The notes under the pieces were generated by a model, which was not told where the DNA came from, made no database searches, and saw nothing but the letters and a program-made list of their open reading frames with translations. 24,166 nt of DNA from JAUXEH01 sp965602945 (GTDB lineage Bacteria; Acidobacteriota; Aminicenantia; Aminicenantales; Aminicenantaceae), in assembly GCA_965602945.1 (NCBI GenBank), contig CBFDBC010000024.1, positions 1 through 24,166 of the forward strand, given 5' to 3'. Positions 1-7,115 of this stretch are shown here, in pieces. Within the stretch, counting starts at the first letter, position 1. The number at the start of each line of letters is the position of its first letter. The translations under genes were made by a program, and so were the position numbers.

Positions 1-160
1 GGTATTGTGCCAGCTTCTGAAGGATCGCCTCGAGGCTCTGGCCCTGCTCGAGGGGAGCATCGGCTGTGAGCGGGAAGGACCAGAGGAGGGCCGCTGCGCC
101 CAGCGCGAGCAAAACGATTCCCGACCGCCTTGTCCATTCTGTTGTGTATCGGTTCGACAT
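1..160 (-). CDS. Exported protein of unknown function, N-terminal part only
   Basis: Only the first 53 codons are present; the gene continues past the left edge. The frame starts with ATG and has a charged N-terminus (MSNRYTTEWTRR), then a hydrophobic stretch (IVLLALGAAALLWSFPL), then TADAPLEQ, so a Sec signal peptide with cleavage near residue 33 is likely. The visible mature start (GQSLEAILQKLAQY) is helical. It starts 9 bases after the stop of the upstream oxidoreductase, and its ribosome site GGAGGG overlaps that stop codon, so the two are probably translationally coupled. HEAT-repeat or sugar-metabolism-associated exported proteins often accompany such oxidoreductases, but too little sequence is present to name a family. 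Confidence 0.7.
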   Translation of the reverse strand, partial: MSNRYTTEWTRRSGIVLLALGAAALLWSFPLTADAPLEQGQSLEAILQKLAQY

Positions 161-169
161 GGTGCCCTC

Positions 170-1495
170 CTACGGGATCAGCTGCCAGGGACTGCGGTAG
201 GCCCGGGCCAGCAGCCGTGTGGCTTCGGGATCGTCGATTATAGTTTCGGTCCGGGGATCGAACCGGATCTTCCGTCCCAGTTTCAAGGCGATGACACCCA
301 GGTGTCCTACGCTGGCGGACCGGTGAGCCACCTCGCAGGGCGCTATCGTCAGGTCCCGCGTCTTCACACAGTCCAGGAAGTTCTGGTAGTGATCCCGGCT
401 CCTGTACAGCCGGTCCTCGTTGGGTCCTATATAGTCATTCCAGAGAGAGGGGGGGTTGGTCTCCTGGTTTCCCCGGTTAACCCACACCCAGCCGTGCTCA
501 CCGATCCACTTGGTGCCGCTCCAGACCTGGTCGTGACCGCCGGCGATCACCATGGGCGTGCCGTCGGCGTAGCGGGCGATGAGGTAGTAGCGGGTAGGGC
601 TGTTCCACACACCGGCCCTCGTCCATTCCCCTGTGCCCTCGATCTCGACCGGGCCGGTGGTATCCCATCCCATGCCCCAGTGGGCGATGTCCACGTGATG
701 GCCGATCCAGTCCATAAGCTGGCCGCCCCCCAGGTCCATGTTCCATCGCCAATTCATGTGCACGCGGGCCGGACAGTATGGCGCATAGGGTGCGGGGCCC
801 AGCCAGAAGTCATAGTCCAGGTTCTCCGGCGGCGGCCCAAAAGTTTCCTGTCCGGCGGTGCCGGCGAAGTCGTTGTGCCCCTGGGGCAGGCCGACCTCGA
901 TCTTGAGCACCTTGCCGATTCGGCCGCTGCGCACCAGCTCGCAGGCGTGGTGGAAATTGGCCACCGACCTCTGCCAGCTCCCGGTCTGCCAGACGCGGGC
1001 GTAGCGCCTCACCGCATCGGACAGGGCCCGGCCCTCTGCCAGGCTATGGGTCAGGGGCTTCTCGCCGTACACATCGAATCCCGTCCGGACACAGGAGATC
1101 GCAACCAGCGCATGCCAGTGATCCGGTACCGCGATGGAGACCGCGTCGAGGTCCTTCCGCAGGCAGAGCTCCCGGAAGTCGTGGTAGGTGGCACAATCCC
1201 GGTTCCCATAGTGGTCATCGACGATGCCCTTGGCCTTTTGGAGAGGGTTGTCATCCAGGTCGCAGACCGCCACCCACTGGACCTCGTCCTTGTTGAGGAG
1301 GGCTTCCATGTTGGGGTATCCCATCATACCGAAGCCGATCCCGGCCATGACGATCGTGTCCGAGGGAGGGGGCGCTCCGTCCCGGCCCAGGACCCTGGCC
1401 GGGACGATGGCGGGAAAGGCCGCCACTCCGGCCGCGGCCAGGGGGATTCTCTTTAGGAACTCACGGCGGGGGAACTTCTCAGGTTTTTTATTCAT
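170..1495 (-). CDS. Gfo/Idh/MocA family oxidoreductase, Tat-exported
   Basis: NAD(P)-dependent dehydrogenase of the Gfo/Idh/MocA family (441 aa), probably acting on a sugar or cyclitol outside the cytoplasm. The N-terminus carries a twin-arginine signal (RREFLKRIPLAAAG, residues 10-23) typical of folded exported members. A Rossmann glycine motif (GIGFGMMG) lies near residue 55, and the family GEKP motif, whose lysine is catalytic, lies near residue 145. The C-terminal half has the usual aromatic-rich sheet (WRWNMDLGGGQLMDW, HHVDIAHWGMG). Length is normal for the exported subgroup. The substrate cannot be read from the sequence. The start is ATG preceded by AGGTG. A good promoter lies about 110-140 bases upstream. 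The next gene downstream is tightly coupled, which suggests a two-gene or longer operon. Confidence 0.92.
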   Translation of the reverse strand: MNKKPEKFPRREFLKRIPLAAAGVAAFPAIVPARVLGRDGAPPPSDTIVMAGIGFGMMGYPNMEALLNKDEVQWVAVCDLDDNPLQKAKGIVDDHYGNRDCATYHDFRELCLRKDLDAVSIAVPDHWHALVAISCVRTGFDVYGEKPLTHSLAEGRALSDAVRRYARVWQTGSWQRSVANFHHACELVRSGRIGKVLKIEVGLPQGHNDFAGTAGQETFGPPPENLDYDFWLGPAPYAPYCPARVHMNWRWNMDLGGGQLMDWIGHHVDIAHWGMGWDTTGPVEIEGTGEWTRAGVWNSPTRYYLIARYADGTPMVIAGGHDQVWSGTKWIGEHGWVWVNRGNQETNPPSLWNDYIGPNEDRLYRSRDHYQNFLDCVKTRDLTIAPCEVAHRSASVGHLGVIALKLGRKIRFDPRTETIIDDPEATRLLARAYRSPWQLIP

Positions 1496-1603
1496 GCCGA
1501 CACCTGCCTTGTTAGAATCGAGTGAGCCAAAACTGGAAAGGGATGGACGGGAAGCTCAGGGAATTTTGTTCCGCACGAAGGGGGCGATCTGACTCACGGC
1601 CCT

Positions 1604-1632
1604 ATCTTATGCAAAACCACCGCGCATTTCAA
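1604..1632 (-). promoter_or_regulatory. Sigma70-type promoter for the oxidoreductase gene
   Basis: Read on the minus strand: -35 TTGAAA (1632-1627, 5 of 6 consensus), a 17-base spacer, then -10 TAAGAT (1609-1604, 4 of 6). Transcription would start near 1597, giving a leader of about 100 bases before the ATG at 1495. Spacing is ideal. Assigned by pattern only. Confidence 0.55.
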
Positions 1633-1638
1633 TAAATC

Positions 1639-1657
1639 TTAGGGTCATCATCCCTAA
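1639..1657. promoter_or_regulatory. Inverted repeat upstream of the -35, candidate activator site
   Basis: TTAGGG (1639-1644) and CCCTAA (1652-1657) are perfect complements separated by 7 bases. The repeat sits directly upstream of the putative -35, at about -42 to -60 from the predicted start. That is where a class I/II activator would bind. It could also be a chance repeat; 6-bp arms are short. Confidence 0.35.
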
Positions 1658-1680
1658 TTCGAGGATTATTCCACGATGCT

Positions 1681-1784
1681 GCTCAATGAGCCGTGCACAT
1701 TTGACCCGAGCGCATGGGGCGGCGAGAGAATGAGTGGATTCCTCTCAGGGTGTATTATCTCTCCATACAGCTCCATGAGCCGTG
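1681..1784. repeat. Pair of 15-bp direct repeats
   Basis: GCTCAATGAGCCGTG at 1681-1695 and GCTCCATGAGCCGTG at 1770-1784 match at 14 of 15 positions, with starts 89 bases apart. Each copy also contains a small internal palindrome (GCTC..GAGC). They lie in the gap between the oxidoreductase gene and the end of the propeller operon. Function unknown. Confidence 0.5.
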
Positions 1785-1804
1785 GGGGATTGTTTATAAC
1801 GGCA

Positions 1805-1831
1805 GGGGGGGGGGGGTGGTGGTTGGGTGGG
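1805..1831 (+). repeat. G12 tract followed by more G-runs (G-quadruplex-capable)
   Basis: Twelve consecutive G residues (1805-1816) are followed by GG, GG, GGG and GGG runs separated by 1-2 T, enough for a four-tetrad-strand quadruplex on the plus strand. The minus-strand transcript that leaves the propeller operon 28 bases earlier would be C-rich and G-poor here. That is the composition of Rho loading (rut) sites, and no intrinsic terminator hairpin is visible after the operon. The homopolymer length is also prone to slippage or assembly error. Confidence 0.5.
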
Positions 1832-1859
1832 TCTTCCGCTTGCATCAATTACGCAGGCG

Positions 1860-3071
1860 TCATTCAACGATCCGATAGGTGTAGACGCACATGGCGTGCC
1901 TGGGTTCAAGGAGGTAGAGCCGGTCATGGAAGATGCGCACAACGCCTGCGTGGTGGGTCAACGGGACCTTACCCAAAAAACGGCCCTGCGCGTCGAAGAT
2001 ATGGAAGGCGAAGGCATCGATCTTGATTTCGTCCGTCGCCTGCAGGGTCTCGGCACCCTCATAGCGGCCGTCTCCATCCCGGAAGTGCATGGTCAGGCCC
2101 ATCTCCTCGAACTTCAACTGCCGCTCGTAGGACAGCACCCACAGGCGGCCTTGACTATCCAAGGCGATATCCGCGGAGGTGAAATTCACGAAGGGGATCG
2201 GGATCTTGCGCGGGCCGAACTGGTGCTCTTCGTAGGTGATCTCCACGGACTCGGGGAAGTTGAGCGGCCGGTCCAGAGAAAGTGTTAGCTCTCCCGTAGG
2301 GGAATATTTTTCGATCCGGTTGCGGGCGGCATAGGCGATGTAGACCGAGTCGTCCGGCCCGGAGGTATAGGACACGCGGTTGAAGTACCGGAAGCTGTCC
2401 TCGTCCTCATGGGCTTCCAGGGCCCCGAATTCAGCATCCACTTTTCCCTCTGGATCGAAGCGCTGCAGGAGCGCACGTGAAGAATTCGTCGTTCTCAATG
2501 AAACCAGATCACCCGCCGTAAGCCTCGCAAGCCTTCCCGCAGGACCGCCTGAAGGCATGGTTCCGACCTCTTTCCCTTCGGGATTCAGGATCTTCACGGC
2601 ATTGGTGGCCTTGTCGCTCACATACATCCGGCCCTGCTCGTCCAGGGCGATCCCGTCCATGAACTGGAACTCACCCGGTCCCTGGCCCTCGCGTCCGTAG
2701 GCGGCCTGGAGTTCACCATCCGCGCCGATCTTCTTGATGCGGAAGTTGCCCGCATCCAGGACGTAGAGGTTCCCCTGTGTGTCGAGGGCAATATCCGCCG
2801 GCTTGTAGAATGTCATGTCCGGGCCGGAGTCTCCCGCTCCTCCCAGCACGCGGATCAATTCCAGCCGCGTCTGAGGTGTGTCTCCCCAGCGGGGGCCCGT
2901 GTTGTGCACAAAGATCACGCCGTCCCGGGTCTCCTGGCTGTAGGTCGAAGGCTTGGATTCCACTCGCTCCTGCACCTCATCTGAATCCTCAACGGGGCTT
3001 TCCTTCGTCCCACAGGAAAACAATAACACACCGAGTGATACCACAAGCGCGATCCATAATTTTCTATACAT
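1860..3071 (-). CDS. NHL-repeat six-bladed beta-propeller lipoprotein
   Basis: Predicted surface or periplasmic lipoprotein (403 aa). The signal peptide ends in a lipobox (LLFSC, Cys20), followed by an acidic linker (residues about 24-45). The body contains successive NHL-type blades with the pattern 'D..GN.YV.D..N.RI.K' (DTQGNLYVLDAGNFRIKKI near 110), then similar units (DEQGRMYVSDKATNAVKIL, DDSVYIAYAARNRIEKY, DSQGRLWVLSYER). This is the 6-bladed beta-propeller family, abundant as exported lipoproteins in Aminicenantes-like genomes. The exact ligand is unknown; such propellers bind proteins, peptides or glycans. The start is ATG with AGGAAG upstream. Its first 8 bases overlap the end of the preceding PD40 gene, so it is the last cistron of the PadR/permease operon. 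Confidence 0.85.
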   Translation of the reverse strand: MYRKLWIALVVSLGVLLFSCGTKESPVEDSDEVQERVESKPSTYSQETRDGVIFVHNTGPRWGDTPQTRLELIRVLGGAGDSGPDMTFYKPADIALDTQGNLYVLDAGNFRIKKIGADGELQAAYGREGQGPGEFQFMDGIALDEQGRMYVSDKATNAVKILNPEGKEVGTMPSGGPAGRLARLTAGDLVSLRTTNSSRALLQRFDPEGKVDAEFGALEAHEDEDSFRYFNRVSYTSGPDDSVYIAYAARNRIEKYSPTGELTLSLDRPLNFPESVEITYEEHQFGPRKIPIPFVNFTSADIALDSQGRLWVLSYERQLKFEEMGLTMHFRDGDGRYEGAETLQATDEIKIDAFAFHIFDAQGRFLGKVPLTHHAGVVRIFHDRLYLLEPRHAMCVYTYRIVE

Positions 3072-4035
3072 GATTTCTTCCTTTAGTTATTTTCCCAACT
3101 ACCCGCCGGCGCAGGCGCGGGATAAGCGCCGCATCCACCCAGTAGACATTCCCCGGCCCATCCGGGATGCGCCCCTCATTCAACTCTGAAACCCGGTTGC
3201 TCATAAAGAACAGATACTTGCCGTCATACGTGACAAAGGGAAAGCCCTCTTTGGCGGAAGTATTGATCTTCGGACCCAGGTTCACTGGAGAGGACCACTC
3301 ACCCCCTGCCTTGCGGAAACTTATATAGAGATCGCCCAGGCCCTGACTTCCCGGCCGGAATGAGGCGAAGATCAGGTAGCTCTCGTCGGGCGAGATGTAA
3401 GGCATCCCATCGACATGGGGGCTGTTGACCCCGCCGCCGATCTTCATCCTTTGCGAATAGCGACCATTCTGAAACCGTACTCTGTATATCCCGTCCCGAT
3501 CACCGAACATGCTGCAATAATAGAGCGTGCCGTTCCGGGTAACGGAAGGACCGTCCTGCCGTTTCTGAAAATTGACGGCAGGGCCCAGCTCACGCGGTAC
3601 ACCCCAGCCTCGGAACGTCCTGTCCACGACCCAGAGCGACCAGGTGGAAAAATAGATGCGATCCCCATCCGATGTGAGAAACGGAGTCAATCCCTCTGCT
3701 ATGACCTGAGGAAGAGTCCAGGTTCCATCCACCTCCTGCATATAAAGAATCACCGAAGGGCGGGGGAACATGCGTGAAAACACCAGCGCCCTGCCATCGG
3801 CCGAGAAATACACACTGCTGTGCTGGGTGCAGGTTGAGATGATACCCGGGGCAAAGAGCTCAGGGGTATCGCCCGGCGGGTCCTGTCCGAGATAGGGCCC
3901 CTTCAGGATGGGAAAATCCTGTGTCGTTGCAAGCGAAGCGTGCGCCGATATCGGCCCTGAAAGCCAGCCCCAGATGCAGAGCAGGAAGATCCATTTTCTC
4001 GGGAAATTTATCACGCTGATCCACATCTCTATCAT
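3064..4035 (-). CDS. Exported PD40 (TolB-like) beta-propeller protein
   Basis: 323-aa protein with a signal peptide (WIFLLCIWGWLSGPISAHA, residues about 15-33) and repeated TolB/PD40 blades of the form 'DG..L.FSR/ST': DGRALVFSR, DGDRIYFST, NGTLYYCSM, DESYLIFAS, DGKYLFFMSN. This pattern is the WD40-like PD40 repeat of TolB and of OmpA-associated periplasmic proteins. The C-terminus is basic (RLRRRVVGKITKGRNHV). Its ATG shares an ATGA overlap with the permease stop; a second possible start lies three codons further in (M4). Overlap at both ends indicates translational coupling and a function linked to the permease. No enzymatic motif is seen. It may be a periplasmic binding or scaffold partner. 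Confidence 0.8.
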   Translation of the reverse strand: MIEMWISVINFPRKWIFLLCIWGWLSGPISAHASLATTQDFPILKGPYLGQDPPGDTPELFAPGIISTCTQHSSVYFSADGRALVFSRMFPRPSVILYMQEVDGTWTLPQVIAEGLTPFLTSDGDRIYFSTWSLWVVDRTFRGWGVPRELGPAVNFQKRQDGPSVTRNGTLYYCSMFGDRDGIYRVRFQNGRYSQRMKIGGGVNSPHVDGMPYISPDESYLIFASFRPGSQGLGDLYISFRKAGGEWSSPVNLGPKINTSAKEGFPFVTYDGKYLFFMSNRVSELNEGRIPDGPGNVYWVDAALIPRLRRRVVGKITKGRNHV

Positions 4036-6602
4036 TCATACTGCAGGGCGTCGGCGGGGTTGGCCCGGGCGGCCCGCACCGCCTGGAAGCTCACGGTGAG
4101 CAGGGCGATGACCAGGGCCAGCAGGCCGGTCAGCAGGAACACCGCAGGCCCCAGGCTTATCCGGTAGGCGAAATCCTCCAGCCAATCACGCGCCACGAGA
4201 TAGGCCAGCGGCCACGCAATGAGCATGGAGAGTATAACCAGACGAATGAATTCTCTGCACAGAGAGCTCGTGATGGAGGCGACCGAGGCGCCCAGGACCT
4301 TGCGGATGCCGATCTCCTTGGTCCTTTGTTCCACCACAAAAGACGCCAGGCCGAAAAGCCCCAGGCTGGCGATGAACACGGCCAGGAAAGCGAAGTTTGC
4401 CAGCAGCCGTCCCATGCGCTCCTCCCTGCGGTAGAACCGAGAATAGTCCTCGTCGACGAACATGTACTCAAAGGGGTAGGGGGGCAGCACTTCCTTCCAG
4501 GCTTTTTCGACCGCGGCCAGGGTAGTGGCAGTATTCTCGGGATTGAAACGCATGACGATGTTCCCCAGCCAGAACGGGTTGGGCGCCAGCAGGAATACGA
4601 GGGGCTGGATCTCGCTGTGCAGGGGCTGGAAATGGAAATTCTTCATAACTCCTATGACCGTCCCTTTGCGGCCGAACATGGTAAACGGCGTTCCTACGGC
4701 CGCGTCCCGTCCGATGAGTTTCGCGGTCTCTTCATTTATGAGGAAGGCCTCCTCAGCATCGGTGGCATACTCCCGCGAAAACGTCCTCCCCTCCAGAAGT
4801 TCTAGACCCAGAGTCTCGATGAACTCATAATCAACCGCCGCGAAAACCAGGCGCACGTCGCGGTCCGGGTCCTTGCCGGCCCAACCGGCATCTCGCGCGT
4901 AATCGCTGATCATGGTAGGACGGCGCCCCATGGCCGTGACGTTGACTATGGAGGGCTCCTGAAGGAGGCGGGCCTTGAGCGCCGCGTAAGAGCCCCCGAT
5001 ATCTCCCCGCAGGGGGATGGTCAGCAGTTGACTCCGGTCGTATCCGAGGTCGCGGGCCTTCATAAACCGGGTTTGGGTGTACACCACGGCTGTCCCTATG
5101 ATCAGGAAGATGGAGAGGGTGAACTGCACGACCACCAGTGTGCTGCGAAAGGCGGAGCGCCTCTCACCCCGTCCCAGGCGGCGCAGAATGCGGGCGGGCC
5201 TCAGGGATGACAGGAGGAGCGCCGGGTAGCTTCCGGCGAGGAGAGCGGTCAGGATCGTGATAACCGCACCCGCCAAGAGCACGGGCCGGGTTCCCAGGAC
5301 CACCGGTGACAGGAGCTTGCCGCTGAGGGAATTGAAAACCGGCAGCAGCAGGATGACCCAGAGCACCGCGAGGCAGAGGGAACACAGCGTGTAGAGCAAG
5401 GATTCGCCGTAGAACTGGCGGATGAGGTCCCCGCGCTGGGCACCCATCACCTTCCTCATCCCGATCTCCCGGGCACGCTGCGCGGAACGGGCCGTGGAGA
5501 GGTTCATGAAGTTGATGCAGGCGATCACGATGACGAACAGCGCGATGAGGGAGAACATGGTCACATACTTTATCGTGCCCACCAGTTCTCCCCGCCCGTA
5601 GATGCTGTAAAGGCGGAGCCGCTTGAGGGGGACCAACCCGTAAACGGTCATAGCATCCTTGCCTTTGTTGCGGCGGATCAGGTCTGTGACCTTGGGGGCC
5701 ACTGCTGCCGCCTCAACCCCCTCCCGCAGCTGGACAAAGGTGGAGATGGCGTCCGACCACCCTTCCGGCATGCGGCGAAGGTTCTGCTCCACGAAAACGA
5801 AGGGCACGATCCAGTCGTACCGGAGCGTGGAGTTGGCGGGATGATCCTGGATGATCCCGGTGACCTTGAGGTCGAAGCGGTTTTCAGCCCGCACTACCTG
5901 GCCCAGGGGATCTTCGTCTCCGAAGTATTTCTCGGCCATACGCCGGGAGATCACGATGGAGAAGGGATCCTGGAGGGCCGTGTCCGGATCTCCCTTGAGC
6001 AGGTGAAAGGAGAACATCCGGAAGAAAGACGGATCCGTGGCACGGATTTGGGATTCGAAAAAGGAATGGTCCCGATAGTGGAGCTGCATGCCGCCGAAGC
6101 GTGTAAAGCGGGAGGCGGCCGCCACCTCGGGAATCTCCTCGGGCAAGACCGGCGCCAAGGGAGCTGGAGTGGTGATGGTGTGCATGGAGTAGCCGGAATA
6201 CTCCTCGTCCGCTTCGATGCGGAAGAGGCGCTCCGTGTTGGCATGGAACCGGTCGAATGCCAGTTCGTCCAGCACCCAGAGGGAGATAAACAGGGTACAG
6301 GTCAGGCCCAGGGCCAACCCGAAGATGTTGATGAAGGAAAACCCCTTGTGGCGCCTGATACTGCGCAGCGTGACCTTCAGATAGTTCCGGAACAGGACAA
6401 AACCCCAGTAGGCGCTGGCTGCAACAAATCCCGGGAAGGACCTCACGAGCTGGGCCCAGTACCATAGATCGGCGGCCGTCCGGCCGCGGGAATCGATCAT
6501 GTCGTTATAGAGTTCCTCGAAATCGCCCAGAACGGGGCCGTGGTGGCGCAGCAGCAGGAATCGAGCCAGCAGCCATTCAGCCAGGTGGGGAGGTTTCGGC
6601 AT
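4032..6602 (-). CDS. FtsX/MacB-like permease with N-terminal permease prefix domain (copy 1)
   Basis: 856-aa inner-membrane permease of the MacB/FtsX superfamily. Residues 1-70 form the soluble prefix (AEWLLARFL...GDFEELYND...DLWYWAQ) known from permeases encoded beside PadR genes. A first TM segment (INIFGLALGLTCTLFISLW) follows NYLKV at residue 73, then a MacB-type periplasmic domain (about 110-330), an FtsX membrane unit with REIGMRKVMGAQ near 380, a second periplasmic domain (about 500-700), and a second FtsX unit with KEIGIRKVLGAS near 764. This duplicated layout gives about 8 TMs. In the family such permeases work with a LolD/MacB-like ATPase on lipoproteins, peptides or antibiotics; no ATPase gene is in this window. 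GGAG lies 7 bases before the ATG. Preceded by PadR (23-base gap) and followed by two overlapping propeller genes. Confidence 0.92.
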   Translation of the reverse strand: MPKPPHLAEWLLARFLLLRHHGPVLGDFEELYNDMIDSRGRTAADLWYWAQLVRSFPGFVAASAYWGFVLFRNYLKVTLRSIRRHKGFSFINIFGLALGLTCTLFISLWVLDELAFDRFHANTERLFRIEADEEYSGYSMHTITTPAPLAPVLPEEIPEVAAASRFTRFGGMQLHYRDHSFFESQIRATDPSFFRMFSFHLLKGDPDTALQDPFSIVISRRMAEKYFGDEDPLGQVVRAENRFDLKVTGIIQDHPANSTLRYDWIVPFVFVEQNLRRMPEGWSDAISTFVQLREGVEAAAVAPKVTDLIRRNKGKDAMTVYGLVPLKRLRLYSIYGRGELVGTIKYVTMFSLIALFVIVIACINFMNLSTARSAQRAREIGMRKVMGAQRGDLIRQFYGESLLYTLCSLCLAVLWVILLLPVFNSLSGKLLSPVVLGTRPVLLAGAVITILTALLAGSYPALLLSSLRPARILRRLGRGERRSAFRSTLVVVQFTLSIFLIIGTAVVYTQTRFMKARDLGYDRSQLLTIPLRGDIGGSYAALKARLLQEPSIVNVTAMGRRPTMISDYARDAGWAGKDPDRDVRLVFAAVDYEFIETLGLELLEGRTFSREYATDAEEAFLINEETAKLIGRDAAVGTPFTMFGRKGTVIGVMKNFHFQPLHSEIQPLVFLLAPNPFWLGNIVMRFNPENTATTLAAVEKAWKEVLPPYPFEYMFVDEDYSRFYRREERMGRLLANFAFLAVFIASLGLFGLASFVVEQRTKEIGIRKVLGASVASITSSLCREFIRLVILSMLIAWPLAYLVARDWLEDFAYRISLGPAVFLLTGLLALVIALLTVSFQAVRAARANPADALQYE

Positions 6603-6625
6603 CGTGTCTCCTTTTATCGCGTACG

Positions 6626-6976
6626 CTATTTTTCCGTCGTGACCTCAGGAAAATCCTTCCATAGGATATTCTGGACCTGCCTCATCTCGGACAGCACCTG
6701 CATCCCAGTGGGGGTGATCTCATAGAACCGCTTGCTGCGGCCGCCCCGCCGTTTGGTGGGGAGGCCTTGATGGGGGCTCACCAGGCCTTTCTCTGCCAGC
6801 CTGTCCAAAGGGACATAGATGGCGCCGATGGACCAGTGCTCCTGGATGGTCTCGGCAACGTGCTGGGAGCCCGTGATCTCGGAGATGTACTCCCGGATGG
6901 TCACCCCGTATGCATTGCCCCTGAGCTTCCATATGGAAAGCAGGACGACTTCCTCCTGACGCGAAAGCAGTTTCAT
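6626..6976 (-). CDS. PadR-family transcriptional regulator (copy 1)
   Basis: 116-aa winged-helix regulator. The N-terminal PadR fold is evident (EEVVLLSIWKL, YGVTIREYI, IGAIYVPLDRLAEKGLV), followed by the beta-wing (RRGGRSKRFYEITPTG) and a short C-terminal helix used for dimerisation. PadR proteins usually repress their own operon and release DNA on binding a small molecule or on envelope stress. The start ATG is preceded by GGGAGGGAG. It is the first gene of a four-gene operon with a prefix-domain permease, and it probably regulates it; two candidate operators lie in its leader and promoter. Confidence 0.92.
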   Translation of the reverse strand: MKLLSRQEEVVLLSIWKLRGNAYGVTIREYISEITGSQHVAETIQEHWSIGAIYVPLDRLAEKGLVSPHQGLPTKRRGGRSKRFYEITPTGMQVLSEMRQVQNILWKDFPEVTTEK

Positions 6977-6993
6977 TATTCACTCCCTCCCCT

Positions 6994-7011
6994 CACACAG
7001 TATTTCTGTGA
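6994..7011. promoter_or_regulatory. Inverted repeat in the PadR 1 leader, candidate operator
   Basis: TCACA (6994-6998) and TGTGA (7007-7011) form one inverted repeat; nested and shifted inside it, CACAG (6996-7000) and CTGTG (7006-7010) form another around TATTT. It lies 18-35 bases upstream of the PadR start codon and downstream of the predicted transcription start, where a repressor would block elongation. Pattern evidence only. Confidence 0.35.
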
Positions 7012-7047
7012 CACTTCGTATTCCGTGAGCATAAACGCCTTCTTTCT

Positions 7048-7060
7048 TCTATAAAATAGA
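7048..7060. promoter_or_regulatory. 13-bp palindrome covering the -10 of the PadR operon
   Basis: TCTAT and ATAGA flank AAA as a perfect palindrome that encloses the predicted -10 hexamer. A dimeric repressor bound here would exclude RNA polymerase. AT-rich palindromes are typical of PadR-family operators, so autoregulation by the adjacent PadR is the simplest reading. Confidence 0.4.
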
Positions 7061-7081
7061 GGATATTGGAGGACTTGTCAA
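7053..7081 (-). promoter_or_regulatory. Promoter of the PadR-permease-propeller operon
   Basis: Minus strand: perfect -35 TTGACA (7081-7076), a 17-base spacer and -10 TATTTT (7058-7053, 4 of 6). The predicted start is near 7046, giving a leader of about 70 bases. It is the only good promoter in the 139-base gap upstream of PadR. Confidence 0.65.
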
Positions 7082-7115
7082 GGATATTCTCTAGTTAGTA
7101 GAACAATTTGGCGGC

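Larger units (their letters stand above)
1496..1859. other. Intergenic region, 364 bases, no gene seen
   Basis: No convincing coding frame with a ribosome site occurs here. Read right to left, the gap holds the C-rich/G-tract end of the propeller operon, two 15-bp direct repeats, an inverted repeat, and the promoter and leader of the oxidoreductase gene, each listed separately. Confidence 0.6.
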
